NCBI GenBank assembly: GCA_922989275.2
Contig: OV277861.1
Location: 22,784,479 to 22,848,478, forward strand
Length of the DNA stretch: 64,000 bases
Direction of reading: 5' to 3'
From: Gari tellinella
Lineage: Eukaryota; Mollusca; Bivalvia; Cardiida; Psammobiidae
Shown here: in pieces, positions 32,946-46,800 of the stretch
Layout: every line of letters starts with the position of its first letter
Position numbering within the stretch: the first letter of the stretch is position 1
Notes under the pieces: generated by a model
What the model saw: the letters and a program-made list of their open reading frames with translations, nothing else
What the model was told of the DNA's origin: nothing
The model's database searches: none
Position numbers and translations under genes: made by a program

Positions 32946-33999
32946 TTTTATTCAAATGTCATATGTTTTATTATATATTCTGTATATATTCTGTCTTAAC
33001 CCTTTCGGTGCCAGTTTATCGAGATGTTTTTACCCCTTATTTTTTATTTTGTTGTCTGCTTTTATAATTGCTGTTTGCAAGATCGTTTCAAAGTTAGATT
33101 AAAGATAGTTTCACTTAAGAAATATCGATGTAAGTGTCCTGATCTGGACACTTACTATTTGTGAAGTCGACCACATGCGACTCCGGTGTAACGCAGTAGA
33201 ATCACAGGCGACGGTCACAATAGAAGTCTGAACCCCAAAAGAAAAAAATGTATAAACACTAGATATATAGACAAGGGGTCGAAATTCCAATTTCCGAATT
33301 GTACCCCTCTCCCAAGTTATGCCTCTATCGACATTCGATCAAACGGTATATCGGGTAAAGCTATTTGCCAATACGTAGTATAAAGTATAACCTTCGTAAT
33401 TGCAAAGCGAAAAACTCCTAGTTAAAACGGTTCTCAGATGCCACAAGGCAGAATCCCGAGAAACACCGCAATTTTGACAGTTAGGCAACAACCTCGTAAC
33501 CACCCTATTATGCTTGTCAGTCGGAATCAGGGTTTCATGCAATAGCAGGTAAGACAACCATGACACTTACACTGTACTGTCAAAACCGCGTTCGATTAAC
33601 TTTATGTACACTGCTGGACAAATGAAAGTATTGTCTCCAAACCATTTGTTCCGCTTTGAGCAGCCATTTTACGTGACGTAATTTGAACGCTTTCTCTTAT
33701 CTATTCGAACGCGAACAGCAGTGACATTTGCAAACGCGGCGTCTGATCAGGATCCAATCTGGTTGACACTCACATTAATGTTTCCTAAGTCAAAAAAGCA
33801 TACAATTCCAATTTTTAAAAGGTGAAAAAACGAAACCTATAAGTACATGTTGACGATAGTATGGCGGCGAATGGGGTTAGACGGGTATTTCCGCCATAAT
33901 GGCAGTGAAAGGGTTAATACTCTTACGATCAGTTTTCGTGTAAAGTCCTGTTTCTGGATTTAAGTTAAAATCGACAACGATAGGTCACGTGTGTATACC
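32946..33999. other. Spacer between tRNA genes: worn E elements
   Basis: TTAACCCTTTCGGTGCCAG at about 32997 opens an E-like remnant (GTTGTCTGC, GTTTGCAAGATCG). Another ends GGCAGTGAAAGGGTTAA at about 33917, with half a hairpin GCGGCGTCTGATCAGGATCC near 33735. No host gene. Confidence 0.5.
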
Positions 34000-34071
34000 G
34001 GCTCCATAGCTCAGTGGCTAGAGCGCCTGTCTAGTAAACAGGAGGTCGAGGGTTCGATCCCCTCTGGAGCC
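34000..34071 (+). tRNA. trnT-AGU: tRNA-Thr (anticodon AGU), second copy
   Basis: It differs from the first only in the outer T-stem pair (AGGGTTCGATCCCCT), a compensated change that keeps pairing. TTTT follows, then TTCAAATGATATT, similar to the first copy's downstream flank. Confidence 0.95.
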
Positions 34072-34718
34072 TTTTGTTCAAATGATATTTTTCTAAAAAA
34101 ATATATTGATAAAGTCACTCAGTTTGTTTTCCAAATAAGAGCGTTTATTTAATGTATGTTATAAACATGTTAAATGTTTGGGCTATATGGTACATGTACC
34201 TGATCTGATTCCAAACTAGGTGCAATTCAGATTAAAACAAATCATCTACATTTTAAGAAGACTGTCCTTTTTACATTTTATTGCATTTCGTTTCGTTATT
34301 TTCGGTTAAATGTTTATTTTCACTGTAACGAAATATTCTGATAGAAAATGGAGATTTTATTCTACTACACATGTATCATCATTAACTTTTTCAACACACA
34401 GTAAATTGTGTGGGCTATAAGGCTCTTTTGTGGATCTTTTAGTTACCAAAACATGAACCAGTCTACTTGAAATTCTTTGTAGTTTCATAAACACTGCTTT
34501 AAATGAGTAAACAGTGTAGACCCTTATCAGAGAGCCCTCTGATCTGGGTCTTCTCTTTTTGCAAATGTAATGAGTATATTTTATACATGGTGTTTGTACA
34601 TGACGTTTAAAGAGTTAATTAAGGCTGAGTATAATATTTTGCAGATAACACAATAATAAAGCATGTAAGTATTAATTTTTAATACTTTAATGTATTGCGT
34701 TTGCGTTTCGTTTGCGTA
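34072..34718. other. Spacer with A and F remnants
   Basis: Worn A piece about 34205-34330. F-like hairpin at 34515-34562 (AAACAGTGTAGACCC...GGGTCTTCTCTTTTTGC), closed by AAAGAGTTAA near 34617. The piece GCGTTTGCGTTTCGTTTGCG just before A9 is half of another A arm. Confidence 0.45.
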
Positions 34719-34964
34719 CAGTGGATAAAACGTTATTCTTTCCCAATAAACGCGTTTACGCTAAAACTATTATTTCTTTTGCAAACAGTTTGGAGCCAGA
34801 TCAGACGCCGGGTAACCCGGTGTCTGATCAGGCTCCAAACTGTTTGCCACTCAGATGAAAATAAATAGAGAAAATGTCAAAAAGTTGTTATTTTCTACAT
34901 TTTAGTGTTTTGCGTTTGCGTTTCGTTTGCGTTAAAACGGGAAAAAATAACGTTTTCTTCACTG
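34719..34964. mobile_element. MITE family A, copy 9
   Basis: TA-flanked CAGTGGATAAAACGTTATTC with TTTTCTTCACTG. The hairpin is intact with one G-T change (CCCGGTGTCTG). A second worn A end (CGTCTTCTCCACTG) follows at about 34988. Confidence 0.84.
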
Positions 34965-35057
34965 TATAAAGGGTAAATAATAATATCGTCTTCTCCACTG
35001 TATACGCGTACATTGTATCTGTGATATCTATAAACAATCCGTTGTCTATCTCATATC

Positions 35058-35129
35058 GGCTCCATAGCTCAGTGGCTAGAGCGCCTGTCTAGTAAACAGG
35101 AGGTCGAGGGTTCGATCCCCTCTGGAGCC
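35058..35129 (+). tRNA. trnT-AGU: tRNA-Thr (anticodon AGU), third copy
   Basis: Same sequence as the second copy, followed by TTTTAATTCAAAC. The three genes are 1.06-1.13 kb apart with MITEs between, consistent with local tandem duplication followed by insertions. Confidence 0.95.
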
Positions 35130-35485
35130 TTTTAATTCAAACTTATATTTTCTGTCTGAGTATTCACAAATAAATAGGTATTCAAATATTAGAATTTTGT
35201 TATATGCAAATTGATGTTTAACGATTTTTCTAAATTAGAATGACACAGGCTGGAGCTAACAGCAATGCAAATGTAAGACATAAAACTACTGTAGTACTTC
35301 AGGGATAGACTATATTAACTCTTTCAACACTTAAAAACTCTTATGGATAATTAAATTCCCTTGTGGATCGTTTTAGTAACCAAATCTTGAACCAGTCTAC
35401 TTGGAATTCTTGGAAATTCAATAAATATTAGCAAACATTGTATACCCTGATAAGAGGGTTCCACTGTTTGCAAATGTAATTAGTA

Positions 35486-35731
35486 CAGTGGAGAAAAGGT
35501 AATTCTTTCCCAATAAACGCGTTTACGCTAAAACTATTATTTGCAGTGCAAACAGTTTGATGCCCGATCAGACGCCGGGTAACCCGGCGTCTGATCAGGT
35601 TCCAAACTGTTTGCCACCAATATAAATATGAATTATCAGAATTGTCCAAAAGTTGTACTTTTCTACGTTTTAGTGCTTTGTGTTTGCGTACGTTTGCGTT
35701 TAAACGGGAAAGAATAACAGCTTCTCCACTG
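35486..35731. mobile_element. MITE family A, copy 10
   Basis: TA-flanked, CAGTGGAGAAAAGGTAATTC and GCTTCTCCACTG. Hairpin arm GATGCCCGATC is altered on one side only. The 35130-35485 spacer before it holds an F-like remnant. Confidence 0.85.
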
Positions 35732-36365
35732 TATATAGAACCGACTTAAATATAAAAATACATAACGTGGCATGATTTCATTTTGCACATTCCGTCCATC
35801 CCCCATCATGTTCTCTGTACTGTATCAATAATGTACATGTCACATGTTCAAACACACTGTAGAGTTGTAATCCGTAGTACAATATTTATCTTGTAACTAT
35901 CGCACTCTACCCGTCCTCTTATACGACATCGTCTGCTTAAACATTTTCGTCTGCTTTTATTTCTCAAATTTATAGTTAAGACAATTTGACATCGATATAA
36001 AGGTTAAACTGTTATGACCCTAATGCTAATCAGACGCCGAGCTACTCAGCGACTGATTAGGAAACAGGCTGTTTATAAATATGATTCTACCCGGGGTAGA
36101 CAATGAAATCAACCCTTATCCTGCCAAAGCATCGTCTGCTTTGAAATTATCGTCTGCAAATTTGATAACATTCAGATGTATACATTTTTAAATTGAAGAA
36201 ACCTAAATAATGAGTGTCAAACAGCTTTGATGCAGATCAGATGCCGCGTTACGCGACGTCTGATCTGCATCAACACTGTTTGCAAGTACAAATTTAAGTC
36301 GAGATCGGCATGATATGGGATAAGATAACGGTCCTCATCTCTGCATTTAGACTGAAGTACTTATA
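35732..36365. other. Two E-like elements, no gene
   Basis: About 35880-36100 holds a worn core (CTAATCAGACGCCGAGCTAC). About 36111-36330 is clearer: AACCCTTATCCTGCCAAAGC, CATCGTCTGCTTTG, ATCGTCTGCAAAT, then TCAAACAGCTTTGATGCAGA ... TCTGCATCAACACTGTTTGC, and GGCATGATATGGGATAAG. Confidence 0.55.
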
Positions 36366-36725
36366 CAGTGCCCCCTCCCTATAACGGCCCTCCCTATAAC
36401 GATTCCCTCCGTACAACAACGATTTCTGCTGTTCCCACAAACAAGACAAAATTTACGTATAATACTTTCACTGCTGCAATATCGTCTGCTTCAAATTGTC
36501 GTCTGCTATTTTTTTCTCAGTTACATATTGGTCCTTTGAAGAAATATAATAACGAGTGCAAAACATTTTGAATCCAGATCAGACGCCGCATTACGCGGCG
36601 TCTGACCTTGATTCAAACTGTTTGCACTCTGAGGGTATTAGTTTTCCCTCCCTACCATAACTCCCTCCGAACAACGTACATTATAAATGTATCCAATTTG
36701 GTGCTGTTGTAGAGAGGGTGCACGG
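36366..36725. mobile_element. MITE family J, copy 2
   Basis: CAGTGCCCCCTCCCTATAAC at the left; GTTGTAGAGAGGGTGCACGG at the right; TA on both sides. Body: ATCGTCTGCTTCAAATTGTC and a hairpin with GAATCC arms around GACGCCGCATTACGCGGCGT. Confidence 0.8.
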
Positions 36726-37097
36726 TACATGTACATCTTCATTAATCTAAGTCGTTATATCAATATTTACCTAGTGGTGATCATCTTACTCATATTGTGT
36801 GGAATTATCACTCATTATATATTTCATTCGGTTTTTGTAACTTTATATGGATCTATATATTTTCAAACGATACAGTATGAATATGTTGTTCTGCATTGGT
36901 AATTGGTGCTAATCTAGAGAATACCTTTTTCAATAAGACTGGATCCTGATGAGATGCCGAGCAACTTGGCGTGTCATCAAGAGTCATAGGATTTGAAACT
37001 ATTATAAAAATCGAAACCCAAATTACAGAAAGACCTATATCGTGATATTTTTGATTTGATATACTCTTGTGGTACTTTAGAATGTGAAGAAACGTGA

Positions 37098-37348
37098 TTA
37101 ACTCTTTCCTCCCTAAAACTTTTAATGAATAATTCCAGTTTCCATCTAAGTCTAGTCCATTTATGACTTTTAAGGGTTGTTTTTGTCAATGTTTGGCATT
37201 ATGACAAACAGTGAAGACCCTGATCAGAGGGCTCCTTTCGGAGCCCTCTGATCTGGGTCTTCACTGTTTGCATAGGTCAAGTGTACTATTCACATGTACA
37301 CTGTTTGAAAAGGACGCCTATATGCGGGATTAGGGTTCAAAGGGTTAA
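37098..37348. mobile_element. MITE family F, copy 1
   Basis: TTAACTCTTTCCTCCCTAAA to GGTTCAAAGGGTTAA. Perfect hairpin: GACAAACAGTGAAGACCCTG, GATCAGAGGGCTCCTTTCGG. The flank GACAAGTGTACTATTC-type sequence follows, as in the other F copies. Confidence 0.87.
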
Positions 37349-37728
37349 TGTGTGGTGTGTGTGATTCTAACGAGAGCAGTGTTTATTTGGAATTTGGATA
37401 CTTTTACCAGACTTAACATACGGTTTTGTAATTGTTTTAATACTATTAACGCTAACCCATGTGTCACATGGAGTAATTCGGCGTATCCTCAGGATCAACT
37501 CTGTTTGACATTTAGGTAATACTACGAATAAGAACTGCAATCAAAGGCAGCTGAATCAGATCTGAAAACTGTAAATTACGACAAATTTTGCCGACGACAA
37601 TTAAATTGCGGACTAGATGTAAAACGTATGGACAATATATGATTAAATGGAAATTCAGCATCACTAACATGTGCTAGATAAGTGGGTATATCAATAACTA
37701 TTGTGTGACTATCTATATTCCTGTGAAG
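37349..37728. other. Region upstream of the SLC5 start
   Basis: It would hold the promoter or 5' UTR if exon 1 here is the first, but I see no TATA box or other defined element. A worn TTAA piece (GCTAACCCATGTG...CAGGATCAACTCTGTTTGAC) lies near 37450-37510. Confidence 0.35.
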
Positions 37729-37809
37729 ATGGGTCAGGGACTAACCGACTGGCGGGATATTCTGATACTAGCATTATATTTTGCATTTGTGCTTGCTGTT
37801 GGTATATGG
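37729..37809 (+). CDS. SLC5A-like: SLC5 exon 1: N-terminus and first membrane helix
   Basis: Starts [18 protein letters not shown]. An in-frame TAG lies 18 codons upstream, so ATG 37729 is the first usable Met unless an upstream exon splices in. Donor GTAAGT at 37810, phase 0. Confidence 0.85.
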
Positions 37810-40800
37810 GTAAGTACTGTAGGCTCTTACTTTACCCATTTGCCCCAAAGGATTCTTCCATGCTTAAATATTGGATAAGTCTATGTTTTATCTAAGGAGT
37901 ACGCGTGATAAGTTTTCATTTTCGTTTTGTTTAATATTGAAAATCCTATCAGCAAACTGTGTAGGTTCTGATCAGACGCCGCATTATGAATCTACAATGT
38001 TTGCCTATGTTCCATATATGGTATCGTGGGCACAAGTGGGTTAAATCAAAACAAAACGCATACTTTCTTCTAACTCAGATACAGTGGAGAATATGTTATT
38101 CTTTCCCGTTTAAACGCAAACGTACGCAAACGCATAGCACTAAAACGTAGAAAATGTCAATTTTTAGATATTTCTCACAATTCATGTTGATCTTGGTGGC
38201 AAACAGTTTGAAGCCTGATCAGACGCCGGGTTACCCGGCGTCTGATCTGGCTCCAAACTGTTTGCAGTGGAAATAAACGTTTTAGCGTAAACGCGTTTAT
38301 TGGGAAAGAATAACAGATTCTCCACTGTAACTCGTGTAACCATTGCAAACCCCCATGTGTCAAACATATACACAATCCAAACTGGTACATACAGTTGAGA
38401 AAACGTTATTCTTTCCCAATAAACGCGTTTACGCTAAACCTTTTATTTGCAGTGCAAACAGTTTGGAGCCAGGTCAGACGCCGGGTAACCCGGCGTCTGA
38501 CCAGGCTCCAAACTGTTTGCCACCAAGATAAACATGAATTATCAGAATTGTCCAAAAGTTGTACTTTTCTACTTTTTAGTGTTTTGCGTTTGCGTACGTT
38601 TGCGTTTAAACGGGAAAGAATAACAGATTCTCCACTGTATACAGTTGAGAATACTGTATTCTTTTAGAGAGTTTTCACTATTTTTTTCTATCTGATTGGA
38701 AAACAGTTTGAGTCTGGTTCAAAACGGTTTGCAACGTATTTATTGGGAAAGAATAACTTTTTCTCCACTTAAAAACCCAAATGCAGTGCTAAGTAATATT
38801 ATTATCTGCAACACTCGTTTGCTACAGTTTGAAATAAGAAATTTCTAAATTGTACACTTTCAAAATAGGGCCAGGGTGCCAAACAGTTCCTGATGAGACG
38901 CCGGGTTACTATTTGCAAATGTTATCGAGTTTTTGTCCTTGTTTTGCAATGTATAAACACCAGGAACAAAACTACTACAACGAACAAACACGATTACAAA
39001 CGTAAATTTCATAGAAAATCTTCAAGATATCGTATCAAAACGATAAAAAGCAAACCTATACTATTTAGCCATGTTACACCTTTCAATGTCACAATTGGTG
39101 TGTACTAAAACTAATGTTTGCTGCATTATGACAGTTCGCAGTGTAACGCATCTAGATACAAGTGCCAAACAGTTTCGATCCTGACGGGAAAATAAGTAAC
39201 CCGGCGTTTGATCTGGATCCAAACTGTTTGTAAACGCTTGTGGTGTTAAAAGTTGGGGGAGTAATATAAAGAAACGCACATGTTTTCATTTCCCCATCAG
39301 ATTAAAGCAGTTTGTTCCCAGACAATATGACGGTTTCTAAAATGCTATACAGAATGTACCTATCCACTTAAACAATCTAAATGACATTTACAAAGGATTA
39401 TCATAACTCGCTATCATTCATTTATCTATGTTATCGACAGGACAATATCGAGTTACAGTAAAACTTAAGTGACTCTAGCTCGCTTAAATCAAACGTATCC
39501 GTATTTCTACAATTTAGTTGAAATATTTTAAACTCACTTCTGTCGAACATATCCGTATTTCAAAGTTAAAACGTGGCATAGCCACGTTTTAACTTTGAAG
39601 TACGAATATGTTGGACTTAGGTGAAATCTGAGATATCGAAGTGCAGGTTACGGCTTCTTTTACTTCTATTTGTTAAAAACTGACGACTGATTATATAAAT
39701 GTTAGTTTACTGCTCAAAGCAAATTTAAAATACAGAAACTTTCTGCTTTACGTTAATCTTGCGTTAAGCAGCTACATGTAAATACCTATCTGAAACAGCA
39801 AACGTACCTCATTTCGAAGTCGTATCAGAGAAGTGATACTGTATAGCGAAATATTTGAACAATTTTATCGTTACAGTTTGATAATAGTTTGACTCTATTC
39901 ACTGCATTGACCTGCACGTACAGTGGAGAACACTGTATATTATTCAATTTTGTTCTCTAAATTCTTGATAATTGAAATTATAATTTGCACCATTTAAATA
40001 GTCTTGTAAGCTGCTGGTTAGACTGAGGGAAATGGATATGTTAATTTAGCGTAGATTCGTGAATATTTGAAAGTACATATCAATGTTACTGGACCATATT
40101 ACACAGTTGTAGATTTACCTTTCGCCAAGTTTGAAACGCGTATGGGTAAATGTAACAGACCACCACTATTATGCCGACGTTAACGTCAAAACTACATACA
40201 TTCATTTGTATATTAGCATTAACCCTTAGCCCGCCAAATAAATTGTCGTTTGCTATATTTCTCGTCTGCTTCAAGTTTCAAAGTGCTTCAAAGTTGCTCA
40301 AAATTGCTGAAAATGTTGTCCGAGTGTCAAACAGCTTGGATCCGGATGAGACGCCGAGTTACTCGGCGTCTCATCCGGATCCAAGCTGTTTGCATATGGA
40401 GCTATAGTTGTGAGTGGCAGGCTAAGGGTTAATAGACCATGTAACACATTCATTTATTCAATAGTATGCAACTACAAAATGTTTTTATTATTACTACATG
40501 TATCAATAAATATCAAAATATACACCTATTCCATAACGGATATTACCATAGACATCCGCTTCATAACAGAAAACGACTCTAGATGACTCAGTTACTGTTT
40601 GATGGAAATTGATCTTAAGCCTTGTTGGATAATGAAACATTCGACGTGTGTATGATGTTGATCAATTGTCCGACGTGCATCGTTAAATAACACGACTTTT
40701 GTAAAAATAAGTATAAAAGAGCTTTTATTTAAATAAATACGAAAGACTCAAGCAGGAAACGCAACACAAACAATACACCCACCTTTCAAGCAGAACACAC

Positions 40801-43800
40801 ACACAGTCATACCATAACAAACACACACGCACAATCCCATTCCTTCATCTACACACTAAATAGAAAAAAAACACGCAAAACAAACATAAAGCAAAGTGAA
40901 TATAGGAGCCCGCCATGGTACGGTCAGCAGCAATCAATACATGTAATTAATTATAAATTAACCATTAACCACCACTGGGGGTTAAACCTGGGTTTAGGGG
41001 CACCCAGCCTCACTCTTATCTCCTATATTCACCTATAAAGACGAACAGTGTACATAAAATATAAACCCTGTTCCACAACCTCACAATAAAGAGAAGACCG
41101 CCAGCACAGTAAGTAAATACATGTAAAACATCTAACAAAAATTCTATGACAAGATCATTAGTAACACGGGAAAGAATTAAACATTCAAGCCCGTGTTAAA
41201 AATAACCCACTATGGCAACGGTCAAATTGTACTCAAGCGACTAGTCTGTAGTCACGAGTAACTGTAAGACATGGACGGGTTCAGGGTACGACAGAGAGGG
41301 AAAAAAGTCATTGATTTTAATTCTAGACATTCACAAATGAAGATTTCAAGAATAGCACAGTCTATAGGAAAAAAAATGTGTATCCTATTACATGTATTTG
41401 ACAATAGGGCTTGCTGTTCGCTACATTATATTTCATGACATAGAAACTTATAGTGGACACAATTAATATCATTCTTTCGCAATGAGTGCTAAAACAATTA
41501 TGTTTAATGCAAATAATTTGGAGCCAGATCACACTTCAAACTGTTTGCCACTCTGATAGAAAATCGGGTAAGAATAAAATACCTTCCACTGTATGCCATG
41601 ACAATCTCGACTGATTTTTTTTTACGAATTGTGCCTCAACAATATATTCTTATGTATTATTTTAAACCAATAGTCGACGCATATATATACAGACCCTTTA
41701 CAATCAGTGTACGTTTGACGAGTATAACAGTCCTATGCAAACAGTGTCGACCACGATTAGATAAATCCTATAGGGACCCGCGGAACAGAATCTCGACAGT
41801 CTGTCAAATTTCCGTACATTCTAAAAAAAAAAACCTAAATCTATATCGACAAACAGTCTATACTTTAATTGTAAACTGGAACTATAATAGTTTAACCCTT
41901 TCCTCCCTGAAACTTTAAATGGACAATTCCAGTTTCCATTTAAGTCAAGTCCATTTCTGACTTTTAAGGGTTGTTTTTATCAATATTTGGCATTATGACA
42001 AACAGTGAAGACCCTGATCAGAGGGCTCCTTTCGGAGCCCTCTGATCTGGGTCTTCACTGTTTGCACAGGACAAGTGTACTTTTCACATGTACATTGTTT
42101 GAAAAGAACGCCAATTTGCGGGACTAGGGTTCAAAGGGTTAAAGCCAAATTTCATGCTAATCGCGATAAAATGGGATAAATGGAAATAGTGTAATCTAGA
42201 AAAAGGGACATATCTAAATATCACGACACCTCATACAATTGTTAAAACTATAAAACATTGGCTAGTGTTTTATTTTTATTTCCAGTCATCATGCCGGAAG
42301 GGAAGAGAGACGGTGAAGGGATACTTTCTTGCTGGGAAGAATATGCACTGGATACCGGTATGTAATAACCCTGATGTAAATAATTTATAGTTTTCAGTAA
42401 TGCCCAGCTATTACAGAATCTCATAATATATTTGAGCCGTGCCATTTGACAATCTGCCTTATTGTATCGCAACATTGCACTGACCAAGCAGCTTTGGCAT
42501 TCCATGCTCTGTCAGTCCTACCCTTTACTGTATGTAAAAGCACGAGATTCATGCTCCGTTGTCAAGGCCCAACACTAGGGAAATATTGGCAAACTTACAG
42601 TAAAGTGTAGGACTGTATCTGAGTTTGGTCTACACTGCCAAATACAAAATATAATACAGCTACAGTGTTCCCTCTCTACAACGGCCCTCCCAACAACGAC
42701 TCACTCCTTACAACGACAATTGCCGCAGTTCCCTAAACAGGACAATTATATCTAACGATTTTACTTATGAAATATCGTCTGCTTCAAAATGTCGTATGCT
42801 GTTTTTCTAATATTTGACTATTTAAGAGTAAAACACTTAATTACGAGTGACAAACAGCTTGAATCCAGATCAGACGCCGCGTTACGCGGTGTCTGATCTG
42901 GATTCAAGCTGTTTGCAAACTTAAGCCAAATTCCCTCCCTGTAACGACTCCCTCCGAACAACGATCATAGTTTTGTCTCCCATTGGGTGTCGTTGTAGAG
43001 AGGGAGCACTGTACATAAAATGCTTTATATGCATCTAGGTATCAAACAGTGTAGATCAAGGCCAGTCGCCTCATCACTGACACTGTTGCAATGCAATAAG
43101 ACAAGTTTTGTCATGCCACGGCTCATTTATGAACAGTGGAGAAAACGTTATTCTTTCCAAATAAACGCGTTTATGCTAAAACTATTATTTGCAGTGCAAA
43201 CAGTTTGGAGCCAGATCAGACGCCGGGTCACCCGGCGTCTGATCAGGCTCCGAACTGTTTGCCACCAAGATAAACATGAATTATCAGAATTGTCCAAAAG
43301 TTGTACTTTCCTACGTTTTAGTACTTTGCGTTTGCGTTTGCGTACTTTTGCGTTTAAACGGGAAAGAATAACGTATTCTCCACTGTATCACAACAATACC
43401 ATTTAGCATGCAAAATGTTTACCACGCTAATGGTCAACATGTACGGATCGTTACAAATGGTTTTTGGAGCGAAATGAGACACACTTTTATTCGATGCTGG
43501 CTCCAAACTGTTGACACATACAATTAATTGTTAGAAAAATTAATGTTATCGTTCATCCCGTCACCTCTACAGTGGGGAAAACGTAATTCTTTACAAAAAA
43601 CACACAATAATTATGTGTTTTACCAAATATCTAGACCAAGCTCAGATACTGGGAAATTCGGAATCTGGTAAGGATTCAAAATGTGTGTACATGTAACCTA
43701 GATTTAACAAACTATCGTCATCATTTTTAAGAAATTAATATTTTTTGAAATTTACTGCATTGCGTTATAGTTTCATTATGTTTCGTTGAAATGACAACGA

Positions 43801-46800
43801 ATAAGGTCTTCAACACTTTACCGTCCTTGTTCTCGAGTTAGCAACTACATTTAAACCCTTTCACGCTCAATGACGTCATAAAGCGCATTTTCAAACAGTT
43901 TGATCCTAATCAGACGCCGCGTGACGCGGCGTCTGATCAGGATCAAAACTGTTTGTCACTTATATTGAAAATTACGTCAGTTTTACTGTCTTAAATCTAA
44001 TTTTGAAAATATATTGCAGACAACAATATTGAAGCAGACGACAATATTGCGGTGAAGGGGTAAAAACCTCACGAGAAAGTTGACCATGAAAGGGTTAAAG
44101 ACATCTGAGCATACGCCCCTGCACACGTACACGTATTTCACATATTTTTTATTATTGTAGATTGGGTTTTCACTGTTTGCTAGTAATATCGGAAGTGAGC
44201 ACTTTGTTGGACTTGCCGGAAGTGGGGCCAAGTCCGGGATTGCTGTTGTTGCTTTCGAGTGGGGAGTAAGTATAATATTGAATAAGAGCTAGGCTAAATA
44301 AGAATATAATCCCTATGAGAGATGACGTCATTAACCCTTCCTATGCTTATTAAATTGATTTTTGTAGAACTCTTATTCAATATATACAAGTTTTCGACTT
44401 TAAAATGAATTTTCCTATACAGTGTGCATGTAAATCTGAAATGGACGTTTCCCTATCGCTTCAGATAGGGAAACATATTTTAAAATATGACCATTGGTAT
44501 AAGCAAACAACTTTGATCCAGATCATACGCCTGGTGACTCGCCGTCTGGTCGGAGTCCAAGGATGTTAACACTCGTCTTTAGTTGTATTCAATTCAGAAC
44601 CTATAACATGTATCTGGACCCTTTCTCCCATAGCTTATTTCTAGTTTTGAGGAAAGGTGACCCTTTACCCCGCCATAATATCTTCTGCCTGAAAATGTCG
44701 TCTGCAAATATATTCAATAGGAATTTTTTTAAATTGAAGAAATGCAAAGACAATAGTCAAACAGGATTGATCCAGGTCAGACGCCTCGTGACGTTGCGTC
44801 TATCTGTATCCAAACTGTTTGCAAATATCCGCCACGTCGCGACACGCAGGATAAGGGTTAATAATGAAAACGGAGTTTTATACGCACACTTTAAATAATA
44901 TCTGTTATCTTTTCCAGGCTGTCTTGTTACTGCTTTTACTGGGATGGCTATTTTTGCCAGTTTACCTGGCATCTGGGGTAAGCTATATATCACTGTAAAT
45001 TCAAGTGTTAAAAACTAGAACACGTATTGAACGCAATAATGCAACAGCTATTGAACGCGTCCAAACGCGTCATTGTGTTCAATTGGTGTTCTGATATTCA
45101 ACGCTAGGTGTTCAACATAGTGTTCAAATATTAACGCATCCCGTTCAAAATTGTTCAAATTGAACACCATGTGTTCAAAATTGAACGCATTTTGGTGTTC
45201 TATTTATAAACGTGTGACGCGTTCAAAATCGATGCAACAGATATTGAACATGTAGAACGTGTTCAAAGAAATTGTGTTAAGTTTTAGAACATTGTTTGAA
45301 CACACATATGTTTAAATTTGAACACCCTGGCATTCTCGTTTGAACACATGCTACTTCAAGTTTGAACGATTAGTGTTCAATCATTTAGAACACTATTTGA
45401 ACAAACGTGTTTAAATTTGAACATCCTGACATTCGCATTTTGAACACATGTTTGCAAACGTTTGAACAGATATTGTTAAAGTATTGAATGTGCAATTTAA
45501 AGCAACGTTTAAGCTTGAAAGTGCCTGCCTTCTACTTCCGATGACGTTTCCTTAATGCAGATTAAATAGTTCCCTGCCTTTCAGCATACGGCCGTAAGAA
45601 ACTAATTTGGAAAAAGAGTAGTTGTTTTATTGACCTTTATTTAACATCTTTATTTTTCACAACTTAGAGTAGATCTCTTTACAAAGTTGATATTGTACAT
45701 TTTTATCATCAACACAATTTAATAATGACTTCCTTAAAGTTTGTGCACTGCAGATTTTATCAGCAGGCTGAGCGCTTCTATAGCGTTTGAGTTAAGTCTA
45801 GGTTTGCTCAAACCTGACCAATCAAAGGCTTGAGAACAATTTCAGACTCAACTCAAACGCTTTATAAGCAAGGACCCTGAAATTTTTCAATTTTCAGAAG
45901 ATTTCAACTTCAAGATATTGTACAATGTACACGCATAAGGGACTCATACGTTTTCACTGGGAATTGGTGTGATTCTAAAGTTAACACTGAAAATGCCTAT
46001 ACGTATTGCACATTTCAATTAAAATTCATGACACTTTTTCAGTCACTCTTGTAACATGTCAAAATATTGAATGCATCAGCACCACATGTATACGTGCATT
46101 GGCGACACCCAGTGACACACTGATTTAGAAATTCTCTTCAGTTTATATAGTTTTCAGCTTAATTAATTGTTGTGTTCCTTTGACAGTTTTTCGAATACAG
46201 GTCTGATAGTTTCCAGAAAGAATTTGAACTTTTTGGAGGACTCCTTGGCAAATATTTCCTCCATTACTAACTGTTGTAGTAGACCAAGTAACATGGTATA
46301 TGCCTTGAGGTAGTCTAGATCAAATATGTAGTACACAGCCACCAGCTGCAACATTTTCACCATTGATCATTTTCCGTAACACTTTATAGTCACCTCATCG
46401 CGCAGTAATGAAAGCTGCTGTTTGGCGTGCTTCGTCGTTGAATATCACCGAGGCTGGTGGCGATCCTTTCTAAGTCTTCAACATTTTGGAGATCTCGTCC
46501 ACAGGGATAGCCTACAGTAAAAAGGCTGGATCAGACCAAACATTTTATTCTCTGTTACTTGATTTTTGCTTTAACCGATTAGCTTTTACTGTATTATGTA
46601 GAAAATGTTCTCTTTTTTCAAAAAGAATTAAGACAAATTTGAACATGTAATTTTATGCTTCGTTCTTAAAAATAATTTGTTTCCTGTAACCTGACTGCCC
46701 TTGCGTTTCTACCACCTGGCCTGATTTTTTTGTGTGCTAAATTCATAAATGCACACCAAGCAAGATATGTGTGTGAAACACAATGCCTGCTGATGTGACC

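Noticed and set aside
42276..42360. Reading SLC5 exon 2 from its internal ATG ([12 protein letters not shown])
   Set aside because: Wrong frame. The frame set by exon 1 (phase 0) reads [20 protein letters not shown], which matches the SLC5 family.
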